The notes: generated from the letters alone by a model not told the origin. A DNA stretch of 64,000 nt from Edaphobacter lichenicola (GCF_025264645.1 NZ_CP073696.1:2604001-2668000), one strand, 5' to 3'; shown: positions 51,844-62,277, counted from the first letter of the stretch. Translations and numbers: made by a program.

Positions 51844-52731
51844 CTAATGCTTCAGCGACGTCCGAGCGAATTCACAAAATCGGCGTACAACTGCTGCACT
51901 GTTATGACATGCGAGGGCCAAGCCAATCTCGGATTCCGGCAGTTGATCCGCAATTGAACACACGGCCACCTTAGAGACGATTCTTTTTGCGGCAGATGCT
52001 GGGATAATCGAGACGCCCACACCGGCATCGACGAGGGAGATGAGTGTAGGCATCTCTCCTGCTGTTTGGACCACTTTAGGGACGACTCCAGCGCTGCTCA
52101 GAATTCCACTCAAAAGATCATGGAATCCAGGAGCGTGCTCCCGCGCATACATGACAAATGGATTCCCTTTGAGTTCGCGCAGACGAATCTCTTTCTTGGC
52201 GGAAAGCGAGTGCCATGAAGGTAAGATCGCGACAAATGGTTCCCTGTGAACCGTTGTCACCTCGATCCCTTTGCGATTTTCAATGGGAAGACGAAGAAAG
52301 CCTACGTCTAACAGACCATCGTCGATCATTTCCAGTTGAGCGCCGGTCAAGATGTTTCTTATGGAAAATTCAACATCTGGATAGCTCTTCCGAAAGCGTC
52401 GCATCAAGTTCGGGACGATCTCAAAACCGGCAGTTGATATAAAACCGATGCGAATATGGCCGAGTTTGCCTGCTGACGCCCACTGAGCTTTCCTCTTGGC
52501 AAATTCAAGTTTTTCCAGAGCGACCGCCGCGTCTTCCCGAAACGCCTGTCCAGCCTCTGTAAGAACCGTGCCCTGTCGGTTCCGACTTAGGAGTTGGATA
52601 CCCAATTCGTCCTCAAGGGCTTTGATTTGAAGGCTAAGTGCCGGTTGGCTCAAGTTGAGGAGCCGAGCGCTTCGGCCGAAATGCAGAGTGTCGGCGACAG
52701 ACAGGAATGAGCGGATGAGACGGAATTCCAT
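51844..52731 (-). CDS. LysR-family transcriptional regulator
   Basis: 295 residues of standard length. N-terminal winged helix: MEFRLIRSFLSVADTLHFGR, then SARLLNLSQPALSLQIKALE and LGIQLLSRNRQGTVLTEAG. The substrate-binding domain starts near HIRIGFISTAGFEIVPNLM. The Ser-rich turn motifs are those of the CynR/BenM group. It is complete and probably regulates the hydrolase/azoreductase pair downstream or the divergent region to its right, which is now occupied by an IS remnant. Inducer unknown. Confidence 0.93.
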   Translation of the reverse strand: MEFRLIRSFLSVADTLHFGRSARLLNLSQPALSLQIKALEDELGIQLLSRNRQGTVLTEAGQAFREDAAVALEKLEFAKRKAQWASAGKLGHIRIGFISTAGFEIVPNLMRRFRKSYPDVEFSIRNILTGAQLEMIDDGLLDVGFLRLPIENRKGIEVTTVHREPFVAILPSWHSLSAKKEIRLRELKGNPFVMYAREHAPGFHDLLSGILSSAGVVPKVVQTAGEMPTLISLVDAGVGVSIIPASAAKRIVSKVAVCSIADQLPESEIGLALACHNSAAVVRRFCEFARTSLKH

Positions 52732-53046
52732 GCAATCTCCTGATTAGCTCACGCTATCACGATTATTAGGACACTTCATCGTCGTAAATGATGAGTCAGT
52801 ATCAAATCATTTGTGCAGGCAAGAGAGGAGAACAGAGATGATGAGCGAGCAAAGGTTGCAACGGGTACTCTAGACGCACAAGGCATTTCAAACGATCGCC
52901 GTCGAAGTACGACCCGAGTGCCACTATTGCTGCAGCGCGGATGCCACTTTCCGATATCAAACTGGGTTACGTCTGCTGTCGGGTTGGCGTGTTTTAAACA
53001 GCGAGCGATGAGAAGATTGCTTTGTCAAAGCGAGGGTTGTCTTCTT
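52732..53046. other. Gap upstream of lysR
   Basis: About 315 bases. It holds the lysR promoter and the left flank of the IS1182-type remnant. The open frame from 52813 that continues into the transposase is non-conserved before 53047. I found no terminal inverted repeat. Confidence 0.4.
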
Positions 53047-53961
53047 ATGGGCTACATCCAGGGCGAAGGACGAAATCAGGGAACGCTGTTTCCTGTGGTA
53101 TTAGATGACTTTGTGCCAGCAGATCACATGTGCCGGGTGATTGACGCATTCGTCGAGAAGCTGGTGATGTCGGAGCTTGGCTTTGAGCGCGCAAAGGCGG
53201 CTGAGACGGGACGACCTGGATATGATCCACGTGATTTATTGAAGATGTATCTGTACGGGTATCTGAACCAGATCCGCTCGTCGCGAGCTTGGAAGCAGAG
53301 TGCCGCCGAAACGTCGAGTTGATGTGGCTTCTGGGACGCTTGAAAAACTCGCCTTACAACGTTATCTTGATAGTTTAGAAAAGGCCGACAAAGAGCCACA
53401 AACGAACATAGATCAATCTGCTGTACGAGCTGCACTAGACAAGCTCAAGCAGAATCCAGAGCCGGAAGCGGGCTTCGTGTGGTGCGTCAGCAAGCTCTCC
53501 CGGCGTACAACATTGAGACTGCCGTTGACACAGAACATGCGTTGATCGTGAGACACGCTGTCGTTCTTGATGCATCTGATATTCGGTGCCTCCGACCAAT
53601 GGCTGAGGCTGCAAAGAGAGCACTTGGGGTAGATAGTTTTCAAATAGTGGCGGATGCCGGTTACTCCGATGGAGAACAGGTCGCTCACTGCGAAGCGGCA
53701 GGCATGATCCCGCATGTTCCCGTCATGCGCACAGTCAACAATCAAGGCGATGGCACACAGCCACCCCGCTCAAGGCAAATGGAGAGCGTATATTCTGTGC
53801 ACGATGCGGGGCGCTCCGGCACGACTCGGACACCACGTGCGCTTTACTACTGCGCCTGCACGCGTCAGCGGACGCTCTCGGAACCTTTTTCGCTTTGCGA
53901 TTCCGAGCGGATCAGGGTGCGCTTGAACGCATTGACGATCTTACGAGCCACTCTGAAGTAG
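53047..53961 (+). mobile_element. IS1182-family transposase, frameshifted and deleted
   Basis: Starts MGYIQGEGRNQGTLFPVVL, then DDFVPADHMCRVIDAFVEKL and GRPGYDPRDLLKMYLYGYLN, the N-terminal part of IS1182 transposases. A frame break after NQIRSS moves the signal (LEAECRRNVELMWLLGRL) to another frame. A deletion follows, then a linker, and in a third frame the central/C-terminal part NIETAVDTEHALIVRHAVV, PMAEAAKRALGVDSFQIVADAGYSDGEQ (catalytic Asp) and VNNQGDGTQ. At least two frameshifts and one deletion, so it is inactive. Ends of the element were not found. Confidence 0.85.
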
Positions 53962-54060
53962 TACACTGCGCGTTGGGCCGCCATTGGAACGGAGCTGCAG
54001 TAAAAATCAGTACAGACACCATCGTAGCTTTGATTCTAAGGGTGAGAGAAGGGCTGAACT

Positions 54061-57000
54061 ATGGCTGATTCAGCTACAGAAAGAAAAAAGACGCGCCCAG
54101 GCGCGTCGTTCGCGCGCCGCTATGGAATGGCTTTCGCTTCGGTCGCCGCCGCTCTGTTGCTGGATCTTCTGTTTCACCACTTCAATCTACCTCATCCGTT
54201 TGCTGCATTTGCACTGTCCGCAATCGCAATCACGTTTTGGTATGGTGGCACGAAGCCCGGTATTGTGGCAGTCTTGCTTTCGTCGCTGATCCGCAGCTTC
54301 ATCTTCGAGAGCGAAACCGGCACTCTCTCTCGCGTTCTTTATCAGCTGGTGTTCCTGACCTTTGCACTACTCATGATCTGGGTAAGACGGAGAAAGGAGG
54401 CTCTAGAGGTCGCGATCGTGGACCGAACGGCAGAGCTCACGGCAGCGAATGAAGACCTACGCAGGAGGAAAGAGCAGCTCGATGGATTGTTTGAGCTATC
54501 ACCCGATGCGGTGATCCTGACCGACGAAGACTTTCACGTGTTGCGGGTCAACCAGGAGTTCACAAGAATCTTCGGGTACATCGCAGAAGAGGTTGCGGGA
54601 CAGTGGCTTCCGGATTTAATAGTGCCCGAGGAATTGCGCGATGAGTCTCTCAAGTACAGGGCTTTGCTCACTTCGGGGAAGAGAGTTGAAATGGAGGTCA
54701 TTCGACACCGTAAAGGTGGTGTTCGCTTTGACGTTTCCGTTGTGGCAAAGAAATTTTCCCTCGGTATCGACCGGATAGCTGTCTACCTCATTTATCGAGA
54801 GATTACCGAGCGCAAAAACGCTGAAAGACAACTCAGACGGAGTGAGGGTTACCTGGCAGAAGCTCAGAGACTCAGTCACACCGGTAGTTTCGGCTGGAGC
54901 ATTCCGACCGGAGAACTCTTCTGGTCAGAGGAAACCTTTCAGATCTTCCAATATGAGCAAACGACGAAACCGACCGTGGAGCTTTTTCTCCAACGGGTTT
55001 GTCCGGAAGACGCTGCCCTCGTGAAACAGACCATCGATCGTGCGTCGCAGGATGGTAAGGATTTTGAGCATGAATATCGTTTGTTGATGCCGGACGGTTC
55101 TCTCAAATATGTCCACGCTTTGGTTCATGCCTCATGGGATAAATCAGGAGGCATTGAGTTTGTCGGGGCGGTGAGCGACGTTACCCGGAGAAAACGCGCG
55201 GAAGAAGCCCTGCTCAAAAGCGAGGAGCGTTGGAGATCCGTTTTTGAGAATTCTGCTGTAGGCGTTGCGCTGACTGACATGGATGGCCGCTTTCTGGCCA
55301 CCAATCATGTCTACCAGACAATGCTGGGTTACACGGAGGAGGAACTGCGTACGCTTCAGTTTCTGGACATAACCCATGAGGATTACCGCAAAGCGAACTG
55401 GGCGCTCATCGCCGAGTTAGTGGAGGGAAAACGACGACAGTTTCAGATCGAGAAAAAGTACAAGCGCAAGGACGGTACTTCGATCTGGGTAAGGAACAAC
55501 GTTTCGCTTGTGCCGGGCACCGAGCGGGTACCGCGATTCATAATGGCGCTGTCCGAGGACATCACACAGCGCAAACGTGCCGAAGAAGCTCTTCGGCGAA
55601 GCGAGGCGTATCTGGCGGAGGGGCAGAGACTAGCCAAAACGGGCAGTTGGGCGGTCGACCCCAAAACTGAGAAGTGCATTTACTGGTCCGAAGAGATGCG
55701 ACAAATCTTTGGATTAGATCCTCGAAGAAGCAACCTCCCAGATCGGGAAGAGTTCCTTCGACTGGTACATCCGGAAGATCGCGACAGATTTAGCGAACAA
55801 GTCGACGAGGCATTACGCGCGAAAGCTGACCTTGTGCAAGATTACAGGATCGTGCTGCCTGATGGCACGGTAAAGCACATCCACGGGATCGGACACCTGG
55901 CTCTCGATGAAACCGGAAATATTATCGAGTGCGTTGGTACCGACATGGACGTGACAGAGCGCAAGCGCGCGGAACAACAGCTGCGACGCAGTGAAGCAGA
56001 TTTGCTTGAGGCGCAGAGAATAAGCCAAACAGGGAGTTGGAAACACGATGTTCTATCGGGGACAGTCATAGTCTCGCCGGAAGTGTTTCGAATATTCGGC
56101 GTCAAGCCTGATGAGGATACGTCGACCACAGAATTTTGGCTTGGCAGAAATCATCCCGACGACCAGAAGCGCGTTCGGGAGCTCTTTGAAAGAGCCGAAA
56201 TCGAGAAAACAGACTATGCAGCGGACTACCGCATCATTCTTCCCGATGGAGCGATCAAGCATCTCCATGCTGTAGGCCATCCCATCGTGAACGAGTCGGG
56301 TGAGTTCGTCGAGTTTATCGGGACCGTTATGGATATCACCGAGCGCAAGAAAACAGAAAGCGAACTCAGGCGGAGTGAAGGCTATCTGGCTGAAGCACAG
56401 AAGTTGACCCACACAGGCAGTTGGGCGGTGCAGGTCCCTCAGATGGAGAACGTCTATTGGTCAAAAGAGATGTACCAGATTTTCGGCCTCCACCCTGACT
56501 GCAAGCCACCGTCTTATATGGAGGTAGCTCGTCGGCTGCACCCGGAGGACTCGCCTCATCACATGCATGTGATCGAGCGGGCAATTCGGGACAGGACCGA
56601 CTTTGAGACCGACTATCGGCTGCTTCTGTCAAATGGCGCGGACAAGTATATTCATGTGGTCGGACACCCTGTAGTGAGTGCTTCCGGTGATGTCATTGAA
56701 TTTGTGGGGACCGCTATGGATATCACCGAGCGCAAGCAGGCCGAAGATAAAATCCGGGAAAAGGAAGTAGAGCTCCGTCAGATTCTGGACGCCGCGCCCC
56801 AACATTTGTCAGTACTAAGTGGCGACGGAAGCCATCTGTATATTAACCAATCCAGCCTCGACTTCCTCGGTCTTACGCTCGATGAGTGGCAGAAGCGCGA
56901 TATTCGTGAGCTCGTTCATCCAGACGATGCGGAACGCGTGGATCGCGAAAGGAAGCAAGCACTTTCAAGCGGGTCTCAGCTTGAGTTCGAGGCACGGTTC

Positions 57001-58140
57001 CTTCGATATGACGGCCAGTATCGTTGGCTCTTCCTCCATTACAAGCCACTAAAAGATCAGCTGGGATGCATTACGCGTTGGGTTGTCCCGGCGATTGACA
57101 TCGACGATCGCAAACGATCGGAAGAGAGACTGCACCACGAGAACGTTGCGCTGCGCGAAGAGATCGACAGAGCATCGATGTTCGAGGAAATTGTGGGCTC
57201 ATCTGCGGCCCTGCAAGCCGTGCTCTCGCACATTGTGAAAGTGGCACCCACTGATTCCACTGTGCTGATCACGGGGGAAACCGGCACAGGAAAAGAACTG
57301 ATTGCTCGCGCCATACACAAGCACTCGCAACGTTCGGGCCAGGCGTTCATCAGCGTAAACTGTGCGTCGATTCCTTCCTCCTTGATTGCGTCGGAGCTGT
57401 TTGGCCACGAGAAAGGCGCCTTCACCGGCGCGGTGCAGCGCCGCCAGGGCCGCTTTGAGCTGGCGCACTCAGGTACGATCTTTCTAGACGAGGTAGGCGA
57501 GCTTCCCGCAGACACCCAGATTGCGTTGCTCCGAGTCCTTCAGGAGCGGCAGTTCGAACGAGTTGGAGGTAACCGGATAATTCCCACCGACGTTCGCGTC
57601 ATAGCCGCGACCAACCGTGATCTAACGGCAGCCATTGCCGGGGGAACGTTTCGATCTGACTTGTTTTATCGGCTCAACGTTTTCCCGATTGAGGTACCTC
57701 CTCTGCGCAAGCGCAAGGAGGATATTCCGATGCTGGTTGAGTACTTCGTTAAGCGATACGCTGAGAAAACCGGCAAGCGAATTCGCAAAATCGACACGAA
57801 TACGCTTGAGCTGTGCCAATCATATTCCTGGCCGGGAAATATCCGTGAACTGCAAAACATCGTTGAGAGATCGGTGATCCTGAGCAGCGGCGATACCTTT
57901 TGGATCGAAAAGACTTGGCTCGCCAACCTGGAGCCAGCCCGGCAAGAATTGCCAAACCCTTTACCAGACGCTCTCCAGAGTCAGGAGAGAGAAATCATCG
58001 AAACCGCTTTGGCTGAATGCAAAGGGAAAGTTGCCGGCCCCAAAGGTGCGGCAGCTAAACTCGGAATTCCCCGATCGACTCTGGACTCGAAAATCAAGCA
58101 ACTGAAGATCAAGAAACACAAGTTTATATCTGATGATTAG
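54061..58140 (+). CDS. Multi-PAS sigma-54-dependent transcriptional activator
   Basis: 1359 residues. N-terminal DUF4118-like membrane domain with about four helices (residues 20-115). Seven PAS/PAC units begin near residues 141, 262, 389, 514, 645, 773 and 902, several with the repeated linker DITERK-x4-E-x2-LRRSE and the opening YLAEAQ(R/K)L. The AAA+ domain has Walker A GETGTGKE (near 1070), the sigma-54 contact loop GAFTGA (near 1118), Walker B IFLDEVGE, and the R-finger region [15 protein letters not shown] Fis-type helix-turn-helix ([19 protein letters not shown], near 1330) ends it. There is no receiver or kinase domain, so activity must be set directly by PAS ligands or the membrane part. 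A STAS protein, kinase and sigma-like protein follow. Confidence 0.93.
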   Translation: MADSATERKKTRPGASFARRYGMAFASVAAALLLDLLFHHFNLPHPFAAFALSAIAITFWYGGTKPGIVAVLLSSLIRSFIFESETGTLSRVLYQLVFLTFALLMIWVRRRKEALEVAIVDRTAELTAANEDLRRRKEQLDGLFELSPDAVILTDEDFHVLRVNQEFTRIFGYIAEEVAGQWLPDLIVPEELRDESLKYRALLTSGKRVEMEVIRHRKGGVRFDVSVVAKKFSLGIDRIAVYLIYREITERKNAERQLRRSEGYLAEAQRLSHTGSFGWSIPTGELFWSEETFQIFQYEQTTKPTVELFLQRVCPEDAALVKQTIDRASQDGKDFEHEYRLLMPDGSLKYVHALVHASWDKSGGIEFVGAVSDVTRRKRAEEALLKSEERWRSVFENSAVGVALTDMDGRFLATNHVYQTMLGYTEEELRTLQFLDITHEDYRKANWALIAELVEGKRRQFQIEKKYKRKDGTSIWVRNNVSLVPGTERVPRFIMALSEDITQRKRAEEALRRSEAYLAEGQRLAKTGSWAVDPKTEKCIYWSEEMRQIFGLDPRRSNLPDREEFLRLVHPEDRDRFSEQVDEALRAKADLVQDYRIVLPDGTVKHIHGIGHLALDETGNIIECVGTDMDVTERKRAEQQLRRSEADLLEAQRISQTGSWKHDVLSGTVIVSPEVFRIFGVKPDEDTSTTEFWLGRNHPDDQKRVRELFERAEIEKTDYAADYRIILPDGAIKHLHAVGHPIVNESGEFVEFIGTVMDITERKKTESELRRSEGYLAEAQKLTHTGSWAVQVPQMENVYWSKEMYQIFGLHPDCKPPSYMEVARRLHPEDSPHHMHVIERAIRDRTDFETDYRLLLSNGADKYIHVVGHPVVSASGDVIEFVGTAMDITERKQAEDKIREKEVELRQILDAAPQHLSVLSGDGSHLYINQSSLDFLGLTLDEWQKRDIRELVHPDDAERVDRERKQALSSGSQLEFEARFLRYDGQYRWLFLHYKPLKDQLGCITRWVVPAIDIDDRKRSEERLHHENVALREEIDRASMFEEIVGSSAALQAVLSHIVKVAPTDSTVLITGETGTGKELIARAIHKHSQRSGQAFISVNCASIPSSLIASELFGHEKGAFTGAVQRRQGRFELAHSGTIFLDEVGELPADTQIALLRVLQERQFERVGGNRIIPTDVRVIAATNRDLTAAIAGGTFRSDLFYRLNVFPIEVPPLRKRKEDIPMLVEYFVKRYAEKTGKRIRKIDTNTLELCQSYSWPGNIRELQNIVERSVILSSGDTFWIEKTWLANLEPARQELPNPLPDALQSQEREIIETALAECKGKVAGPKGAAAKLGIPRSTLDSKIKQLKIKKHKFISDD

Positions 58141-58168
58141 TAGTAATGCCTTCTTTTAATCCCGAACA

Positions 58169-58184
58169 TTCGGCACTTGCCGAA
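58169..58184. repeat. Short inverted repeat after the PAS/sigma-54 gene
   Basis: TTCGGCA-CT-TGCCGAA, perfect 7-base arms, 28 bases past the stop codon. No T-run follows. It may be an operator for the STAS gene downstream. Confidence 0.35.
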
Positions 58185-58308
58185 ATCTCGTCATCCGACC
58201 TATGCCTTTAGCCGTCTGTTTTCAGAATGTTCCATGTGGTCTCTGGATTGCATCTCCACATGTCAATGGCCGGGATTGGCGGCAAAGCAGAGCATCTGAC
58301 GACAACCG

Positions 58309-58566
58309 ATGACCTTGAGAATAGAGAGATCAGCGCGGCAGAGATTCACGGTATTTGCCCTAAGTGGACGTATGGAGGCGGAGGAGGTCGCGGAGCTGAA
58401 GAGACTTTTTGACTGCGAATACCGAAACATCATTCTGGATTTGTGGGACGTGAGACTGGCGGATCGCGACGCAGTGAGGTTTCTACTGAGTTGCGAGGCG
58501 GACGGCATGAAGCTTGAGAACTGTCCGGAGTACGTCCGCGAGTGGATGGACAGAGAACAAGACTGA
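58309..58566 (+). CDS. STAS-like small protein
   Basis: 85 residues. TVFALSGRMEAEEVAELKRLF, then NIILDLWDVRLADRDAVRFL, follows the STAS fold of anti-sigma-factor antagonists, although the usual phosphorylated Ser/Thr before the second helix is replaced by DRDAV. Small STAS proteins of this kind occur beside acidobacterial regulatory genes. Placement between a sigma-54 activator and a histidine kinase suggests a signalling partner. No clear ribosome site upstream of the ATG; there is a weak GATGACC context. Confidence 0.65.
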   Translation: MTLRIERSARQRFTVFALSGRMEAEEVAELKRLFDCEYRNIILDLWDVRLADRDAVRFLLSCEADGMKLENCPEYVREWMDREQD

Positions 58567-58689
58567 GAAACGACGAACCGACACTGCTGTAGGGCTTCAA
58601 TTTGAGAGAGAGCCAGTTGTCTTCACCACCAGCGATTAATTCGAGGCAACTTACCGTGAGCTAGAAGAATAGGGAACGCCGAGGGAACA

Positions 58690-59571
58690 GTGAGAACACA
58701 CCACAGGAAACCGAACATTTCAGACCGCGGCAATATTCTCATGTTTGATAAGCGCGTTGGTCTGGATCTGCGAAACGAACCGCAGCGGCGTGCACCAAGC
58801 CAACTGATAGAGGCAGAGAGGATGTCGGCAATCGGCAGGATGGCATGCTCGATATCCCACGATATGCGCCACTCGCTCACGGCGATCTATGCGAACGCCG
58901 AGTTCCTCGAGCGCCACGATATATGTGCGAGCTTGCGGGCTGATCTGTTGCTCGAAATTCAACAAGCAGTGCTCGCGATGACGGAGCGCATTGATTCGCT
59001 TCTGAAATTCGGCAGCGGACGGAAAAGCTCCCTTGTCCATGCCCGTGTGTCCTTGGTTGTTGAGAAAGCCGTTGCAGCAGTGAAGTTTCATCCAGACGGG
59101 CAGAAAGTGTCTATCACCGTCGGCAAGTTGTCGCCGGCGGAAGCAGATATCGATGCCAGGAATCTTGAAAGTGCCATCTATAACTTGCTTCTCAATGCCT
59201 GCCAAGCTGCGGCACGCTCAACTCAAGTGCCTGAGGTGAAGGTCCACCTTACGGAAGTCGATGAACGGATCTACGTCACAATCTTGGACAATGGCCCCGG
59301 CATACCTGCCTCTGTCCGGAGGACGTTGTTCGATCCATTCGTGACTGCAGGAAAACCCAACGGAACAGGCCTCGGGCTCACCCTGGCTCGTCAAATCGCA
59401 GAAGAGCATGGTGGTAGCGTCTCCCTCGAGGAATCGAATCGAGAGAGGACGATATTCACGCTGAGTTTGACAAAGAGCAGATCTCTACCTTTAGAAGACC
59501 TGAAAAGTGGTAGAGCGGCTTCGAAGCCTACGGCGATGGATCTGCGAACTGCTCTTAAAGAATCAAATTGA
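58690..59571 (+). CDS. Soluble sensor histidine kinase
   Basis: 293 residues from GTG 58690 with GAGGG four bases upstream (Met18 is an alternative). HisKA region MSAIGRMACSISHDMRHSLT carries the phospho-acceptor His near residue 57. HATPase: N-box ESAIYNLLLNACQAA, G1 LDNGPGIPASV, F-box LFDPFVT and G2 GTGLGLTLARQIAEEHGG. There is no membrane segment or sensor domain, and no response regulator beside it, so it may receive signals from a partner protein. Close to the kinase halves of PAS/NtrB-like proteins. Confidence 0.9.
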   Translation: MRTHHRKPNISDRGNILMFDKRVGLDLRNEPQRRAPSQLIEAERMSAIGRMACSISHDMRHSLTAIYANAEFLERHDICASLRADLLLEIQQAVLAMTERIDSLLKFGSGRKSSLVHARVSLVVEKAVAAVKFHPDGQKVSITVGKLSPAEADIDARNLESAIYNLLLNACQAAARSTQVPEVKVHLTEVDERIYVTILDNGPGIPASVRRTLFDPFVTAGKPNGTGLGLTLARQIAEEHGGSVSLEESNRERTIFTLSLTKSRSLPLEDLKSGRAASKPTAMDLRTALKESN

Positions 59572-59726
59572 GATGGCCGCTCATGGAATGAAGGAGCTGA
59601 ACAGAGGGAAATGAAGGTGGGAACGTAGAAGACATCGGAGCAACTGCTGGATCAGAGCCTCAATAATAGTTATGGTTCTTAGTCTTTGAGGCGCCTCACA
59701 GAATTACAAAGCTAGGAGTGACAATC

Positions 59727-60218
59727 ATGGCAACTTCATTCCCATCTGTATCACTTACCCCATCACCAAAAAGTGCATCATGGTGCTTCTTGATGCTCGA
59801 GCACCTGGATGAGTTCGCAAAGCTGGCATGGTATCTCGTAGCAGATGGCAAGCTCGTCGAAGATACATTAGCGCGCACGATCTCTAAGCTCGATATGATT
59901 GCATTTGAATCTTCTATTCCAGCACTCGCTTACAGTCAGGCTCGAGACGTTCTCATCACCCAGGCGATTACGGTACTGTCGGACACGCGCAGAGAGGAAG
60001 ACGAGGACCGGCTTTTTCAGGCGGATTCCTTAGGCAGCTTGCCCGATCGCCCCCGCCTGGCATTCATGCTGAGATTGATAATTCGATCATCCGAAGCCGA
60101 GGTTGCGAAGTTTCTCGGCGTATCACCATCTGAGGTACGAGGACTTGTCAAGCATGCGATTGATCGTCTTAGCTCAGTTCGACCTCTCTCCGTATTGACA
60201 GGTTGTTATGACGCATAG
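59727..60218 (+). CDS. Sigma-factor-like protein (region 4-type helix-turn-helix)
   Basis: 163 residues from ATG 59727 with AGGAG eight bases upstream. The C-terminal part (LPDRPRLAFMLRLIIRSSEAE, then VAKFLGVSPSEVRGLVKHAI) has the spacing of ECF sigma region 4: PxxxRxxFxLR followed by helix-turn-helix. The N-terminal part (FAKLAWYLVADGKLVEDTL) resembles the start of region 2, but the -10 recognition segment is not evident. Many acidobacterial genomes carry such short sigma-like proteins. Likely role in transcription, unproven. It is the last intact gene of the signalling group. Confidence 0.65.
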   Translation: MATSFPSVSLTPSPKSASWCFLMLEHLDEFAKLAWYLVADGKLVEDTLARTISKLDMIAFESSIPALAYSQARDVLITQAITVLSDTRREEDEDRLFQADSLGSLPDRPRLAFMLRLIIRSSEAEVAKFLGVSPSEVRGLVKHAIDRLSSVRPLSVLTGCYDA

Positions 60219-60560
60219 GTACATCTCTAGTTCCACCCACACTCCCAAGTGTCGTAGAGTCTGCAAGAAGAGCACTCGAGCGGGGGCAATTCCGTATAAA
60301 GAAGCTGGCCTCTTTCCGGAGCATATTTGTACCCCGCGGAGGCCCCGGGTGCAAAAGCTCTTTTCCAGCTTCCCGAAGGGCTGCCCAGATACTGGCCTTA
60401 TTTTCCTGCGACTTATATTTGCTCGTTGGATGCAGCAGTCATGAGATCAGCGTTGGGTATTTGGATCGATCGCTATCGCTGCTGGAAGACGGATCAGAGA
60501 GCTACAAATCACTAATTCTCTGGGTCGCGTCTAGCTTCAATTGGAGGCTCGGTTTTCGCG
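60219..60560. other. Gap after the sigma-like gene
   Basis: About 340 bases. Frames of 60-130 codons on the plus strand have no ribosome site or motif and are not accepted. Codon patterns suggest degraded sequence. No terminator seen. Confidence 0.35.
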
Positions 60561-60896
60561 ATGTTCCATTTGGATTATCTTTCTTGTTTTCTCACCGTGC
60601 TGGCGACAATACTGCTCGCACGAAAATCTTGGATCGGACTCCTAATCGCAATTGTGAACAGCTTGATCGTCTGTGCAATTGGATTGCGAACGTCACAGCT
60701 TGGTTTTATTCCAGCAAACCTATTTTGCATCTGCGTATACGCGTTCAGCATGCGGCCTTGGCTCAAGGAACAAACACACACAAATCGAGTTCAGGCGCAA
60801 GGACAAGATAGTGGTTTGGTCGCGGACGGCCGTCGGGCGAGCCCAGGGCAGCATCGTACCCCTGCTGGTACAGCCACAGAGAGCGCCAAAGGATAG
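60561..60896 (+). CDS. Possible small membrane protein
   Basis: 111 residues. Two or three helices: YLSCFLTVLATILLA, WIGLLIAIVNSLIVCAIGL and LGFIPANLFCICVYAF. The conserved-looking FIPANLFCICVYAFSMRPWL segment resembles PnuC-like or other short integral proteins, but I cannot name the family. The last 40 residues are polar and probably not native: the original stop may have been lost. GGAGG lies 13 bases before the ATG, rather far. Confidence 0.45.
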   Translation: MFHLDYLSCFLTVLATILLARKSWIGLLIAIVNSLIVCAIGLRTSQLGFIPANLFCICVYAFSMRPWLKEQTHTNRVQAQGQDSGLVADGRRASPGQHRTPAGTATESAKG

Positions 60897-60919
60897 TTTT
60901 GTACATATTCAGCCTATAG

Positions 60920-61468
60920 TTAGCATCCGCACCTCACCGTCCTATCCGCGATCGATACCTGAGCATTGCCGACGGCGATGGCGGGGGTCAGCATCCAGAG
61001 CGGGATCATGGCGGGGAAGTTGAAAGGCGGAATTCCGGCGACGACCCCTAATGGGTCGCGGATCGAATAGACATTGGTGCCCGGGCCGGCGCCCTGGGTA
61101 AACTCGCCCTTTTGCAAATGCGGGACGCCGCAGATAAAGTCCACCACTTCGAGGCCGCGCTGCATCTCTCCGATGGAGTCGCCCAGCAACTTGCCGTGTT
61201 CGGAAGACATCAGGTGAACGAGTTCCTGCAGGTGCTCTTCGATCAATGCCTTGAACTTGAATATCACCTGGGCCCGGCGCTGGGGAGCGATCGCAGCCCA
61301 AGCGGGCTGTGCGGCCTTGGCGACCGCAACAGCCTCAGCCAGGATTGGTGCGTCACCATGCTCCAGACGGGCCTGCACCTGCCCGGTACTCGGATCGTAG
61401 ACCGGGCTGGTGGCGGCGCCAGGGCGGGTGACGCTTTGGCCGTTGATGAAATGGCTGATCGTGCGCAT
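60920..61468 (-). pseudogene. mmsA: Methylmalonate-semialdehyde dehydrogenase, N-terminal fragment
   Basis: The start (MRTISHFINGQSVTRPG) and the first 165 residues match CoA-acylating aldehyde dehydrogenases of the MmsA type: MSSEHGKLLGDSIGEMQRGL, then YSIRDPLGVVAGIPPFNFPA and MIPLWMLTPAIAVGNA. After GNA the family continues with the cofactor-binding domain, but here the frame ends 14 residues later. The catalytic Cys/Glu domain, about 320 residues, is missing. AAGGGA lies before the start. It is a truncated pseudogene, presumably broken by recombination or an insertion that is now gone. Confidence 0.85.
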
Positions 61469-61864
61469 GGTGATTCCCTTCCTTACTGTCGACTCCGAAG
61501 TTGGCAATGTCACTTCGGATCGAATACCTACGTCACGGCAACATCAGCTTATTGGACTGGTCGCTGGTGAATTGCCTAGCAGGCTGCGGTCAACCTATGG
61601 GAGTGACTTCGATCCGTTACATATTTGCTATTAGGCCAGAAGACGAGAATCGAACCAATTGTACGAAGGTGTCGACCAATACCTTGGTGTACGTCGTAAG
61701 AGTTGGGTTGTATGACGATTCCAAGATCGGCCTACAAGACAGACGGCCAGTCCACCCTAACTGCGATCTCCTCCGAACAGAGCTCTCTTTGGTGGACCAC
61801 CTATCCTTCAAGATGCTGAACGTCAGCAGATCTTCAGGACACTTGAAGCAATGGACTGGATAAG
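61469..61864. other. Gap upstream of mmsA remnant
   Basis: About 395 bases. A 120-codon plus frame (61501-61863) and shorter minus frames show no motifs or ribosome sites. No repeats or hairpins stand out. Confidence 0.35.
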
Positions 61865-61951
61865 ATGACAGACAAAATTAAGACTGCTTTCTGGACTGGA
61901 ATTTTCCTCGCTCTCCTAATGCCAGCATCGGCTCAGCAGACCGATTTTTAG
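61865..61951 (+). pseudogene. Orphan signal peptide, remnant of a secreted-protein gene
   Basis: A 28-codon frame encodes MTDKIKTAFWTGIFLALLMP then ASAQQTDF and stops. It is a textbook signal peptide with cleavage at ASA-QQ and nothing behind it. The body of the gene has been lost; the next sequence is the NmrA remnant on the other strand. Confidence 0.6.
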
Positions 61952-62116
61952 CATTTTGAAGCATCTCCGATTTTTGTGGCAAAGCGGCGCCGTGCTATGA
62001 ACGAAGTTTTTCATGCGAAGCACATTACCACTCGCGGTTTTTCGGGCGCCTTGGCTATAGAGCAGCTCGATGAGGGGACGGCCGATGTAGCCTGTGGCAC
62101 TACTTACTAGAATCAT
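61916..62116 (-). pseudogene. NmrA/NAD(P)-binding protein, N-terminal remnant
   Basis: The frame starts MILVSSATGYIGRPLIELL, the Rossmann glycine-rich start of NmrA-like or SDR-a proteins, and keeps homology for about 24 residues. The remaining 40 codons (TASGNVLRMKNFVHS...) do not fit the family, and the frame ends at 61916, overlapping the orphan signal peptide. A normal protein is 280-300 residues. Truncated on its 3' side at or near the same breakpoint as the signal-peptide remnant. Confidence 0.65.
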
Positions 62117-62277
62117 TTGCAGAACTCCTAATCTTCTTATCCGGTGTTCCCCCGACTACCGGTGATCGCAAATGCTAATGGTTTTTTGAACATAAGGCTG
62201 ATCGGCAACTAGATCGAGCATGCATGCTGCAATGCTCATCATGTGACCTGCATTTGTTTTACATCAGCAATGCTAAA

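Noticed and set aside
53900-54060. Sigma-54 (-24/-12) promoter before the PAS activator
   Set aside because: No TGGCAC-N5-TTGC match found upstream of the gene.
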